A stretch of 64,000 bases of DNA from Epilithonimonas zeae (lineage in GTDB: Bacteria > Bacteroidota > Bacteroidia > Flavobacteriales > Weeksellaceae). A model generated the notes under the pieces. It ran no database searches. It was not told the DNA's origin and saw only the letters and a list, made by a program, of their open reading frames with translations. Each line of letters opens with the position of its first letter. The first letter of the stretch is position 1. A program made the translations under genes and the position numbers. Positions 33,843 through 42,453 of the stretch are shown piece after piece. The stretch is taken from positions 1,860,001 through 1,924,000 of the forward strand of contig NZ_CP075338.1 in NCBI RefSeq assembly GCF_023278365.1. Reading direction: 5' to 3'.

Positions 33843-33888
33843 TAACTTTGCAAAACATAAATTCCTTCTGAATTGAAGGGATTTTTTT
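33843..33888 (+). promoter_or_regulatory. -7 element followed by a 5'-end hairpin with T-tract, before the helicase
   Basis: TAACTTTG at 33843-33850 is a -7 consensus match. Its expected start point lies within a few bases of a strong hairpin: AATTCCTTC (33860-33868) and GAAGGGATT (33875-33883), nine pairs with one G-U, then five T. The hairpin may be a terminator of the upstream lipoprotein gene, a 5'-stabilising stem, or an attenuator for the helicase. No -33 TTG was found. Confidence 0.5.
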
Positions 33889-33910
33889 ATTTACACTTAA
33901 AACATTTCAT

Positions 33911-35161
33911 TTGAATTTCGAAGAATTAGGCTTGATTAAGCCAATATTAGATGCATTAAAAGCACAAGGCTACGAACAGCCGACACCAATACAAGAAAAA
34001 GCAATCCCATCTATCTTACAGAAAAAAGATCTTTTGGGAAGCGCACAGACAGGGACAGGAAAAACTGCTGCGTTTGCGATTCCTATTCTACAAAATCTTT
34101 CAGAAAAAGACCAACATAGAAACCAAATCAAAGCACTGATTCTTACACCAACAAGAGAATTAGCGATCCAAATTGAAGAGAATTTCCAGGCTTACGGAAA
34201 GCACTTGAAATTAAAATCATTGGTGATCTTTGGTGGTGTAAAACAACACGCGCAGGAACAGCAACTTAAAAGAGGTGTAGACATCTTGATTGCTACTCCG
34301 GGAAGATTGTTGGATTTTATTTCTCAAGGGATTATCAAACTTCATCACCTACAGATTTTTGTTTTGGATGAGGCTGACAGAATGTTGGATATGGGTTTCG
34401 TACACGATGTGAAGAAAATCCTGAAAATAATTCCCGCCAAAAGACAAAACCTTTTCTTTTCTGCAACTATGCCGAAAGAAATTGCCAATTTAGCTTCTGA
34501 GATCTTGGTAAATCCTGTAAAAGTAGAAGTTGCTCCGGTTTCTTCCACTGCAGACACAATTCAGCAAAGTATTTATTTTGTTGATAATTCTAATAAAACC
34601 GATTTGTTAATTCACCTTTTGGAAGACCCAAAATTGGATCAGGTTTTGGTATTTTCCAGAACTAAACACGGTGCGGACAAAATTGCCAGAAAACTTCATC
34701 AATCCAAAATTTCTGCTGAAGCGATACACGGAAACAAATCTCAGAATGCAAGACAAAACGCACTATCCAACTTCAAATCAAAAAAAACAAGAGTTCTGGT
34801 TGCGACAGATATTGCAGCCAGAGGAATTGACATCGATGAGCTGAAATATGTTGTGAATTATGAATTATCCGATGTTTCTGAGACCTATGTTCACAGAATC
34901 GGACGAACTGGTAGAGCAGGCTCAGAAGGAACTTCTTTTTCATTTGTTGATGGATTGGATTTGGCTAATCTTAGAAGTACAGAAAAACTGATTGGCAAGA
35001 AAATCCCTGTTGTAAAAGATCATCCTTATCATACAGATAATCTCGTAGAACAGAAAAGAGACAGTAATAATAAGCCTTTTACTCCGAGACCAAAACCTCA
35101 GGCAAAAACTGAAATCGGTTTTAAGAAACCTAAAAATAAAGGATTTTTCAGAAAGAAATAA
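33911..35161 (+). CDS. DEAD-box RNA helicase, RhlE-like
   Basis: ATP-dependent RNA unwinding enzyme, 416 residues. Q motif YEQPTPIQEKAIP near 20-32, Walker A AQTGTGKTAAF near 45, DEAD motif VLDEADRMLDMG near 151, SAT near 183, and HRIGRTGRAG near 330. A basic Lys/Pro/Arg-rich tail from about 380 may bind RNA. The start is TTG 33911, the point at which homologous proteins begin; no ATG is available nearby. It ends at a strong terminator. Confidence 0.92.
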   Translation: MNFEELGLIKPILDALKAQGYEQPTPIQEKAIPSILQKKDLLGSAQTGTGKTAAFAIPILQNLSEKDQHRNQIKALILTPTRELAIQIEENFQAYGKHLKLKSLVIFGGVKQHAQEQQLKRGVDILIATPGRLLDFISQGIIKLHHLQIFVLDEADRMLDMGFVHDVKKILKIIPAKRQNLFFSATMPKEIANLASEILVNPVKVEVAPVSSTADTIQQSIYFVDNSNKTDLLIHLLEDPKLDQVLVFSRTKHGADKIARKLHQSKISAEAIHGNKSQNARQNALSNFKSKKTRVLVATDIAARGIDIDELKYVVNYELSDVSETYVHRIGRTGRAGSEGTSFSFVDGLDLANLRSTEKLIGKKIPVVKDHPYHTDNLVEQKRDSNNKPFTPRPKPQAKTEIGFKKPKNKGFFRKK

Positions 35162-35165
35162 ATTG

Positions 35166-35191
35166 AAATAGCCGAAATAATTCGGCTATTT
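35166..35191 (+). terminator. Terminator of the RhlE-like helicase gene
   Basis: A perfect 11-base-pair stem AAATAGCCGAA with TTCGGCTATTT, loop of four bases, followed by six T. It also may serve the convergent minus-strand gene ending at 35221. Confidence 0.9.
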
Positions 35192-35220
35192 TTTTATTTT
35201 AAATCTTAAAATTTGAAGTC

Positions 35221-36252
35221 TTAATAATAAATTCTATACATCAATTCGATTACATCTTCCGGAATATTATTTTGTTTTATGAAATCAGAATAAAGATTTT
35301 TTCGATTTTCTCCATCTGGATAAATAACAACTCCAAAGGTTTGTGAATAAATAAAATCCTTCAGAAATCCCTTGTCAAAAATTTTTTGAAGACTTTCAAA
35401 ATAGGTTTTTGTTTTCTCGTTTCCTATCATTTTATCTTTGTTGTCATTATAAAATTTGAGTTTTTGTTGAATTGCGCTGACATAAGATTCAATTTCGAAA
35501 TCACTGAAACCAGCAGATAATTCTTCGACACTTTTGTTAGCATTTAGCCATTCTTTTTTTGCTTCTGCTTCTTCGATTGTAGATTTTAGCATTAAAGAAT
35601 CTCTTTGTGCCGTTTTTGAAATAAGAATTTTAGCATTTTTGCCACTCTCAATTTGATATTTTTCTGCAATTTTAATAGGTTCAAAAGAAGCCATTACAGC
35701 ATTTTCCAATTGTTTTACTCGCTCAAAATCTCCATTTTCTACACTAATCCTAAACTTAACATTCCATTTTCCGCAATCATAAACCGAAAATAAAGATTTA
35801 TTGTTTTGATCCTTCTGACCTTTCATAAAGTCAGGAACAATAATATTGTAATCGAAATATGATTTTAATCCGTTTACGATTACTTTTTCCGATTTTAATT
35901 TTACAAACTCAGGTGAAATTTCTGGATGATTTGTGGCATTTCTATTGACAACTTCTTTGAAAGATAAAAATTGGTCTCTTAGATTTTCATTAGAAACTTC
36001 TGCAGGATAAATATAGATACTAATATTTGTGACTTTTTTATTCGCCTTAAAATAGTATGTTGCGCCAATATTATAGTTTTTGGAGTCATAGTAAACCAAT
36101 CTGTCTCTTTTAAAACCATTCCATTCTTTTGGAAAAATCACGCCAGTTGTATGCGTATAATCTGAACTTGTTTTAATTTCTACAGGCTGATTTCTCTGCT
36201 GTGAAGAACAGAAATTATATATTAAAATAAATAAAAATAAAAGTTTTCTCAT
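35221..36252 (-). CDS. Exported protein of unknown function
   Basis: A 343-residue protein with a signal peptide (residues 1-18, cut near CSSQ). Beta-rich N-terminal half (TGVIFPKEWNGFKRDRLVYY near 37-56; TNISIYIYPAEV near 75) and a helical, Lys/Glu-rich C-terminal half. No catalytic motif is recognised. It stands between the helicase (convergent) and tatD (same strand, 56 bases upstream). It is complete and uses ATG. Confidence 0.65.
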   Translation of the reverse strand: MRKLLFLFILIYNFCSSQQRNQPVEIKTSSDYTHTTGVIFPKEWNGFKRDRLVYYDSKNYNIGATYYFKANKKVTNISIYIYPAEVSNENLRDQFLSFKEVVNRNATNHPEISPEFVKLKSEKVIVNGLKSYFDYNIIVPDFMKGQKDQNNKSLFSVYDCGKWNVKFRISVENGDFERVKQLENAVMASFEPIKIAEKYQIESGKNAKILISKTAQRDSLMLKSTIEEAEAKKEWLNANKSVEELSAGFSDFEIESYVSAIQQKLKFYNDNKDKMIGNEKTKTYFESLQKIFDKGFLKDFIYSQTFGVVIYPDGENRKNLYSDFIKQNNIPEDVIELMYRIYY

Positions 36253-36308
36253 AATGACTTATATTTTAACTAAATACTATTTTTGTTTCTGCTTTCTGAT
36301 TAATGTTA

Positions 36309-37073
36309 TTAAATTCTAAACAACTTCAAAGCATTCTCAGTTGTAATCCGATCAATTTTCGAAAAGTCTGTTTTGTAGATATCTACCAGTTTTCCAGCAA
36401 CCAATTCCACATAAGCACTTTCATTTCGTTTTCCTCGGAATGGAACCGGTGCGAGATAAGGAGAATCTGTTTCCAAAACGATTTTATCTAAAGCAATTTC
36501 ATTCAAGAATTGATCTATTTTTCCATTTTTGAAGGTCACTACTCCACCGATTCCCAAAATGAAATTAAGCTCTATGGTGTGATTTGCCTGCTCCAAATTT
36601 CCTGAAAAACAATGGAAAATCCCACGAAGTTTCGGATGCTTTTTTCTTTCCAGAACTTCAAAAGTTTCTTCAAAGCTTTCTCTGGTATGGATGACGATTG
36701 GTAAATCTTTTTCTATCGCCCAATCAATCTGCTGTTCAAAAGCTTTAACCTGAATATCCAAAGTCGATTTGTCCCAATATAAATCAATCCCGATTTCACC
36801 AATCGCTACAAAATCTCTTTGATCCAGATAATTTTTAACTAATTGTAATTCGTATTCCCAAGATTCTGGTTTTACAGAACAAGGATGAAGTCCCATCATT
36901 GAAAATATTTCCCCTGGATATTCAGATTCTAATAAGAGCATTTTGTCGTGTGTTTCAGAATCAATTGCAGGGAGAAAGAATTTTTCCACGCCTTTATCCA
37001 AAGCCCGTTGAATCATTTCAGAACGGTCTTTATCGAATTGGTCAGAATATAAATGGGTATGAGTGTCAATCAT
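36309..37073 (-). CDS. TatD-family metal-dependent hydrolase
   Basis: A 254-residue TIM-barrel metal hydrolase, with DNase activity in characterised members. Metal-binding residues are visible in IDTHTHLYS near 2-10, GEIGIDLYWD near 91-100, VIHTRESFEE near 125, GIFHCFSGN near 150, and ETDSPYLAP near 200-208. Length is typical. Separated from the next upstream gene GSCFA by a 78-base AT-rich gap. Confidence 0.92.
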   Translation of the reverse strand: MIDTHTHLYSDQFDKDRSEMIQRALDKGVEKFFLPAIDSETHDKMLLLESEYPGEIFSMMGLHPCSVKPESWEYELQLVKNYLDQRDFVAIGEIGIDLYWDKSTLDIQVKAFEQQIDWAIEKDLPIVIHTRESFEETFEVLERKKHPKLRGIFHCFSGNLEQANHTIELNFILGIGGVVTFKNGKIDQFLNEIALDKIVLETDSPYLAPVPFRGKRNESAYVELVAGKLVDIYKTDFSKIDRITTENALKLFRI

Positions 37074-37094
37074 ATTAATGATGAATGATGAGTA

Positions 37095-37139
37095 ATAAAT
37101 GATGATTCAAAATGTGAAAATTTATAATTCATCATTTAT
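37095..37139. repeat. Short AT-rich inverted repeat between tatD and GSCFA genes
   Basis: ATAAATGATGA (37095-37105) and TCATCATTTAT (37129-37139) are complementary over 11 bases with a 23-base spacer. It lies in the 78-base gap and has no T-tract. Confidence 0.5.
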
Positions 37140-37151
37140 AATTAATAATTA

Positions 37152-38102
37152 CTAAAATATTTTATGCTTAACTTTCTTTTGTTGCTCAATCTTTTTCTGA
37201 TTGATTTTATCCAAAAACTCCTGATATTTTGGATTCTTGTCGTCATTGGTCTTATGATTTAGCGCAGTTAAGATTTTGTTATTTTCATTGATGAAAACCT
37301 TAGTCTCATCAGAAAAATAAGCATTTCCAAATTTTTCCCAAATGTATTGAACAGCCTGAGAATTAGGATGAATCAAATCATCTTTGTAAAAACGATAATC
37401 CCGAAGATCATCCATCAAAATCTCATAAACCGGCAAATAACTACAATTTTCTTTTCCTGAAATCGATTCGTGAATGGCAGTAATCAGTTTTGATTTACTT
37501 AATTGATTTTCTACAATTCCGTCTTTGGTGTGACGAACCGGCGAAACAGTGAATAAAATCTGAACATCATCTTTACAAATATCTTTTAGAATTTCGATGG
37601 TTTTATTGATGGAATCTGTAAGTTCCTGATGAGATAAAAATCGTTTTTCAAAAAACTTTTGTGGAATCTTATGACAATTGGCTACCAATCTGTTTTTCGG
37701 CAAAAACTCATAAATATAAGATGTTCCAAACGTGATTATAACAAAGTCTGTACTCTGCAAAAACTGATTAGCTTCTTCTATATTTTGATTGATTTTCTCC
37801 AAAGATTTGTGCGCATATCTGGAATCAAAAGACGAATGATGATCTAAACTGATGTAATTCTCATTAGCCAAAATCAAATCAATTTCATGATATTCCTTCG
37901 CATCATAAATCTGCTGAACAGCCTGAAAAATAGAATACGGATTGAAAATCGTTCCAAATGGATTGTTGAGAGATTGGATTTGACCTTCAGAAAATTTCTC
38001 GTGCATCTCTGTCGCAAAACAAGAACCAATCGAGAATATACAATCTTCGATACCTATTTTTTTTCCACTTTCATTAATCTCTACTTCTGTACGGAATTTC
38101 AT
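37152..38102 (-). CDS. GSCFA-domain protein
   Basis: A 316-residue protein of the GSCFA family, named for a conserved motif seen here as FSIGSCFATEMHEKF near residues 23-37. It belongs to the SGNH hydrolase-like superfamily, with FGTSYIYEFLPKNRLVANCH near 122-141 and SPVRHTKDGI near 187, and DLIHPNSQAVQY near 243. A capsule or exopolysaccharide acyl-esterase role is suggested for related proteins. Cytoplasmic-looking, no signal peptide. Confidence 0.85.
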   Translation of the reverse strand: MKFRTEVEINESGKKIGIEDCIFSIGSCFATEMHEKFSEGQIQSLNNPFGTIFNPYSIFQAVQQIYDAKEYHEIDLILANENYISLDHHSSFDSRYAHKSLEKINQNIEEANQFLQSTDFVIITFGTSYIYEFLPKNRLVANCHKIPQKFFEKRFLSHQELTDSINKTIEILKDICKDDVQILFTVSPVRHTKDGIVENQLSKSKLITAIHESISGKENCSYLPVYEILMDDLRDYRFYKDDLIHPNSQAVQYIWEKFGNAYFSDETKVFINENNKILTALNHKTNDDKNPKYQEFLDKINQKKIEQQKKVKHKIF

Positions 38103-38120
38103 TATTTTAAATGTAAGAAT

Positions 38121-38176
38121 TTATCAGTGTAACAATTTACCATAGCCAAATTCATTGTTAGACTGGTAAACTGATA
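38121..38176. repeat. Imperfect inverted repeat downstream of polyprenyl synthetase gene
   Basis: TATCAGTG...TTTACCA (38122-38142) and TGGTAAACTGATA (38164-38176) are complementary when an 8-base insertion (GTAACAAT) is ignored. It lies between the GSCFA and polyprenyl synthetase genes. Confidence 0.55.
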
Positions 38177-38186
38177 CATTATTATA

Positions 38187-39158
38187 TTAAGACTCTCTTC
38201 TCAAAAGATAATTTGCCAATTCTCTGAATGGTAATTTACTCTCGTCTGGAAGATTGATTTTATCTAAGTAAGATTGTCCAATCTCATTATGTTTTTGGAT
38301 TAATCTCAAAACTTTGTCATCTACTTTTGTTCGTCGGAAGATTTTCTCAACGCTGTAAACTTTATCAACATTATCTGTTTTTTTAGAATACCAGTAATTC
38401 AGTTCAGACAATTCCTGCTCGTTGGAATGCTCCAAAGCCAAAAGATAAAGAATGGTTTTTTTATTTTCGTAAATATCACCAGCATGTTTTTTACCAAATT
38501 GTTCCTGATTTCCGAAAACATCCAAGTAATCATCCATAATTTGGAACGCAATCCCGATATGTTTACCGAAGTTATACATCGCTTCTGCATCTTCTTCCGA
38601 CGCACCAGCAATCAGAGCTCCGATTTGGAAAGATGATGCGCTCAAAACACCCGTTTTGAAAGTAATCATCTGAATATAATCCTCGTAACTTACATCAGTT
38701 CTGTTTTCGAAATTGATATCAAACTGTTGACCTTCACAAAGAACAGCACCTGTTTCTGAAAATATTTTGATACATTTTTTAAATAATTCCGGTTCCAAGT
38801 CTTCGAAGAATTGATAAGCTTTAATCAAAAGAGCGTCTCCGGAAAGTATTCCAACATTGATCCCGTGAAGTGTATGAATTGTCGGTTTGTTTCTTCTTAA
38901 TGGTGCTTCATCCATAATATCATCGTGAATTAATGTGAAATTATGAAAGAATTCAATCGCCAAAGAAGGTTTCAATGCTTTGTCCAAATCACCGTTAAAA
39001 AGATCGCAAGCCATCAACAACATTATGGGGCGAAGTCTTTTTCCGCCGTGTGAAATAATGTAGTTCATAGGATGATACAACTCATCCGGCTTATGGGTAA
39101 AAGTATGTTTTTCTATAGCGTCTGCTACAATTTTCTGATACTGGTCTAGAAATTCCAT
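38187..39158 (-). CDS. Polyprenyl synthetase
   Basis: Trans-isoprenyl diphosphate synthase that elongates allylic diphosphates with isopentenyl diphosphate, probably for menaquinone side chains. The 323-residue protein shows HGGKRLRPIM near residues 33-42, first Asp-rich motif LIHDDIMDEAPLRRNKPTIH near 75-94, and the second QIMDDYLDVFGN near 208. Chain length cannot be judged reliably. It has a complete promoter on the minus strand and is followed by a repeat. Confidence 0.9.
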   Translation of the reverse strand: MEFLDQYQKIVADAIEKHTFTHKPDELYHPMNYIISHGGKRLRPIMLLMACDLFNGDLDKALKPSLAIEFFHNFTLIHDDIMDEAPLRRNKPTIHTLHGINVGILSGDALLIKAYQFFEDLEPELFKKCIKIFSETGAVLCEGQQFDINFENRTDVSYEDYIQMITFKTGVLSASSFQIGALIAGASEEDAEAMYNFGKHIGIAFQIMDDYLDVFGNQEQFGKKHAGDIYENKKTILYLLALEHSNEQELSELNYWYSKKTDNVDKVYSVEKIFRRTKVDDKVLRLIQKHNEIGQSYLDKINLPDESKLPFRELANYLLRRES

Positions 39159-39176
39159 TTAAAAACTTGTTTAAGG

Positions 39177-39205
39177 CAAAAATACGATTTTAAAACACTT
39201 TTCAA
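39177..39205 (-). promoter_or_regulatory. Promoter of the polyprenyl synthetase gene
   Basis: On the minus strand TTG (39205-39203), 18 bases, TATTTTTG (39184-39177), then 18 bases to the ATG at 39158. This matches the Bacteroidota -33/-7 consensus. Confidence 0.7.
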
Positions 39206-39208
39206 ATA

Positions 39209-39237
39209 AAATACTCCGACAAACTGCCGGAGTATTT
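39209..39237 (-). terminator. Terminator of the Kelch/T9SS gene or upstream hairpin
   Basis: A 10-base-pair stem AAATACTCCG with CGGAGTATTT, loop of about nine bases, lies just after the stop side of the minus-strand Kelch gene (39273). On the minus strand it is followed by T-rich sequence, fitting a terminator for that gene. Confidence 0.8.
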
Positions 39238-39272
39238 CTTTGAAACTGAATTTAATATTTAATCAACAACAA

Positions 39273-40523
39273 TCAATTAATTATCTGCATTTTTTTTGAA
39301 ACTGAAGTTTGATTTTGACTTAATTTAATAATATAAAGCCCCGTCTTCAGACCTTCTTTGGCAAGAGAAAAAGAATATTGACCTTTTTTATCAGCAATTT
39401 TGATTTCGTCTCTTATTTTTCTGCCTTGTATATCCCAAATTTCAAGATGTGTTGCTCCATTTTCGGAAAGACAAAAATTCAATCTCGGATGAGTTCCATT
39501 AATAGTTTTCAGATTTTTGAGTTGACAAGCGTTTTCGGAATTAGAAACGGATAGATTTTCCTGGGAATAGATTTCTGTCTTCTTCAAATATTGCTGTTCA
39601 AATCCTCCGGAACAAATCAATTTCCAACTTCCATCCATAAAAATTGAAGCCGCATTTCCCGTGTTCCAGGCTGTTGGCTTATTGGTTAACTGAGACCAAG
39701 CATTATTCTGGAAATCATAAAAATAATTTTCATTGGTATAAGTATCAAAAGTATTATCTGTAGTTCCTCCAATCAGAATCAGCCCGTTGTTCCAAGGCTG
39801 AAGTTCGAAGAAAGTACGCGTCCCACCCGGAAAGGAAGTTCCCTGAGTCCAATTGACAAGCGAACGGTTATTTTGGTCAATCTCGCCAATCCAGACATTG
39901 TCCCAATAAGTTGTGGAAAAAGTTCCGTTGGAACCGCCGACATAAATCAGTTTATTTCCCGAAACCGAAAGCGCACCATAAGAAAGTGAAGTTCCCGGCG
40001 ATGGAACAGCATTACATTCCCTCCATTTATTATTATTGATATTATAAACAAAAGTCTTTTCTGAGTTATAACTCCCAACGACGTAAATCAAACTGTCCTG
40101 GTAAGGAATCGCATCACCGTCTGTAAATGCTCTTGGAAAATCTGCCACATTACTCCAGATATCATTTTCAATATTATATTTATAAACTTTCCGTGTAACA
40201 GTTCCGGGCGTTGTAACCATTCCTCCGATGATGAAAATATTGTCACCAATTCTTGCGCTGGCTGCCCCTAAAATTGGAGTGGGAACATTCTGTCTTGTAT
40301 CCCAGGTATTGGTTTTGATGTTATAACGATAGGTTTTGTTAGAAATAACTTCCTGATCGTTTCTACCGCCAATAACATACATATAAGCATTATTGTCGGC
40401 ATCAGAATAAGAAATTGTGTTTCCAGCTCTTATCCCTTCCGGCATATCTGCTCCTGTTGTCCATTGTCCAAAGAACATTTCACAAAAGACAAACGACAAA
40501 ATAAATAGTAATCCTTTTTTCAT
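39273..40523 (-). CDS. Kelch-repeat protein with T9SS sorting domain
   Basis: A 416-residue exported protein. Signal peptide of about 20 residues, then six or so Kelch-like blades with repeated (Y/I)VIGG-type turns, for example YMYVIGGRND near 47, NIFIIGGM near 95, KLIYVGGSNG near 196 and GLILIGGT near 250. The C-terminal 75 residues form a T9SS type A sorting domain, with LEIWDIQGRKIRDEI and the final GLYIIKLSQNQTSVSKKMQ. It is predicted to be surface-attached or secreted. Role of the propeller is unknown. Confidence 0.88.
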   Translation of the reverse strand: MKKGLLFILSFVFCEMFFGQWTTGADMPEGIRAGNTISYSDADNNAYMYVIGGRNDQEVISNKTYRYNIKTNTWDTRQNVPTPILGAASARIGDNIFIIGGMVTTPGTVTRKVYKYNIENDIWSNVADFPRAFTDGDAIPYQDSLIYVVGSYNSEKTFVYNINNNKWRECNAVPSPGTSLSYGALSVSGNKLIYVGGSNGTFSTTYWDNVWIGEIDQNNRSLVNWTQGTSFPGGTRTFFELQPWNNGLILIGGTTDNTFDTYTNENYFYDFQNNAWSQLTNKPTAWNTGNAASIFMDGSWKLICSGGFEQQYLKKTEIYSQENLSVSNSENACQLKNLKTINGTHPRLNFCLSENGATHLEIWDIQGRKIRDEIKIADKKGQYSFSLAKEGLKTGLYIIKLSQNQTSVSKKMQIIN

Positions 40524-40724
40524 TTTTTTTATTAAAATTAATATGTAAAAAGATCAAAAAAAGCGACTTATGACATATAACTTACCAAGAATCATATACA
40601 ACCATTTTAAGTTGCCTTACAGCATCCAATCCGTTTATATCAAAAAGAGAATCATTGGTTTATTAAAAACTGTAGTTTGTGACAATCTTGAAAATCTGAA
40701 AGCTAAAAAACGTAGTTTTACTTT
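40524..40724. other. Divergent intergenic region, no clear motif
   Basis: The 201-base region separates the Kelch/T9SS gene from the two-component operon. It is AT-rich, has no convincing TAnnTTTG element on either strand (closest is TAGTTTG at about 40674), and no repeat with long arms. Both promoters are presumably here but cannot be pinpointed. Confidence 0.4.
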
Positions 40725-41789
40725 ATGAAAAAACGATTCATAAGACATTTCATTTTTTGGCTATTCTATTTGATATTAGAAGTTTATACCGAATATTACT
40801 GGATGGAAATCCAGTATAAACAGTCCGTATATTCAACATTAGTTCACGCTTTTCTGGAAGAATTCCTGACGATATTGCTTATCAAAATGCCGATGGGATA
40901 TCTGATGTTATATTTTATTTCAAGATTAAGGGATAAGAAAAGTAATATCAAATTAATCATATCATTATCAGTTACATTAATATTATTTTCGGTTCTTGGC
41001 TATGTTTTTTTGGTTCATCTTATTGTGCCTTATATTTATCCACATCTTGAGATTGTCGGAATCTATGGTTATGGCGGAATTTTAAATTCTTTTATGGACA
41101 AGATTTTCCTGGCTTGTGTGATGATTGCACTTTATGAGTATTCTGCCAGTCAAAAACTAAAACAACGGGAAATATTATTAATTAAAGAAAAAACAGAAGC
41201 AGAACTCAATTTCCTCAAATCCCAAATCAACCCGCATTTTTTGTTTAATACACTTAATAATATCTATTCTCTTGCAAGGGAAAAATCAGATAAAACGGCA
41301 GATGTCATTTTAAAATTATCAAGTCTTTTGCGGTTTATGTTGTATGAAACTAAGGAAAAATTCATTCCGATTTCCAAGGAAATTCAGTTTATGAATACTT
41401 ACCTGGAAATTCAGAAAATACGTTTTGACGAGCGTTTAAAAATTGAATTTCAGAATTCAGTTACAGATAATCAAGATTCTGTTTTACCCTTAATATTGCT
41501 TCCTTTTTTGGAAAATGCTTTCAAACACGGCGCAAGTGAAAGTACAGACAATAAATTTATTAAAATCAATCTCGAACTTAAGAATAATATTCTGAATTAC
41601 AGCGTCATTAATTCTTTTGAAAAAAATGATAACGAAGAAAGTAAAGGTATTGGTTTGATTAATTTTGAAAGACAATTGAAACTTGTCTACAACGACTTCC
41701 GTTTGCACACCGAAGCAGAAAATAATATATTCACAGCCACACTTTACATCAATTTGAATTCCTATGAACCTGAAATGTATAATAGTTGA
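40725..41789 (+). CDS. LytS/YpdA-type sensor histidine kinase
   Basis: A 354-residue membrane kinase. The N-terminal 150 residues contain about four membrane helices; a short coiled linker (KQREILLIKEKTEAELNFL) follows. The His_kinase domain has the phospho-acceptor His171 in SQINPHFLFNTLNNIYSLA, and the ATPase domain has LPLILLPFLENAFKHG near 247 and SKGIGLINFERQL near 306. It overlaps the next gene by 26 bases, so kinase and regulator are made together. Its signal is unknown. Confidence 0.92.
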   Translation: MKKRFIRHFIFWLFYLILEVYTEYYWMEIQYKQSVYSTLVHAFLEEFLTILLIKMPMGYLMLYFISRLRDKKSNIKLIISLSVTLILFSVLGYVFLVHLIVPYIYPHLEIVGIYGYGGILNSFMDKIFLACVMIALYEYSASQKLKQREILLIKEKTEAELNFLKSQINPHFLFNTLNNIYSLAREKSDKTADVILKLSSLLRFMLYETKEKFIPISKEIQFMNTYLEIQKIRFDERLKIEFQNSVTDNQDSVLPLILLPFLENAFKHGASESTDNKFIKINLELKNNILNYSVINSFEKNDNEESKGIGLINFERQLKLVYNDFRLHTEAENNIFTATLYINLNSYEPEMYNS

Positions 41790-42453
41790 AGACGAGCCGC
41801 TGGCAGTGAATATAATGAAAGATTATATTCAGCAAATTCCTTTTTTGGAGTTAATTGCTGTTTGCAATGATGCGATTAGTGCTATGCAAAAACTTAATGA
41901 AAATCAAATCGATTTGATGTTTCTGGATATACATTTACCCAAAATCAAAGGTTTGGATTTTTTATCAGCAATCAAAAATCCGCCGAAAGTGATTATTACA
42001 ACTGCTTATCATGAGTTTGCTGTGGAAAGTTATCAGTATCAGGTTTTGGATTACTTGCTGAAACCTATTGCGTTTGAAAGGTTTGTGGCAGCGGTACAAA
42101 AAGCTTTACCAATTGCTCCAAAACCAGAAAGCCATATAACAAATCAACCTGAATCTTTGTTCTTCACGGTTAATAAGAAAAGAGCAAAAATTCAGGTTGA
42201 TGAGATTCTTTATATCGAGAGTCAGAAGGAGAATATCAAAATTGTTTTAAAAGAAAGAACAATCATAACCAGACATTCTATTAGTGAATTAGAAAAAATT
42301 CTGTCTTCGGATTTTATTCGTATTCATCGTTCTTTTATTGTTTCAAAATCCAAAATAGATTTTTTTGATTCGCAATCTGTAGAAATTCAAGGAAATCAAA
42401 TTCCCATCGGACGGAATTATAAAGATTACATCAAAAATCTATTAGAATATTAA
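41764..42453 (+). CDS. LytTR-family response regulator
   Basis: A 229-residue regulator with a receiver domain (Asp55 phospho-acceptor in LMFLDIHLPK; IVEDEPLAV near the N-terminus; ITTAYHEFAV near 77 and LLKPI near 98) and a C-terminal LytTR DNA-binding domain (ILYIESQKENIKIV near 149; FIRIHRSFIVSKSKI near 181). It overlaps the kinase gene by 26 bases. Its end overlaps the convergent PiT gene by 12 bases. Targets are unknown. Confidence 0.93.
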   Translation: MNLKCIIVEDEPLAVNIMKDYIQQIPFLELIAVCNDAISAMQKLNENQIDLMFLDIHLPKIKGLDFLSAIKNPPKVIITTAYHEFAVESYQYQVLDYLLKPIAFERFVAAVQKALPIAPKPESHITNQPESLFFTVNKKRAKIQVDEILYIESQKENIKIVLKERTIITRHSISELEKILSSDFIRIHRSFIVSKSKIDFFDSQSVEIQGNQIPIGRNYKDYIKNLLEY

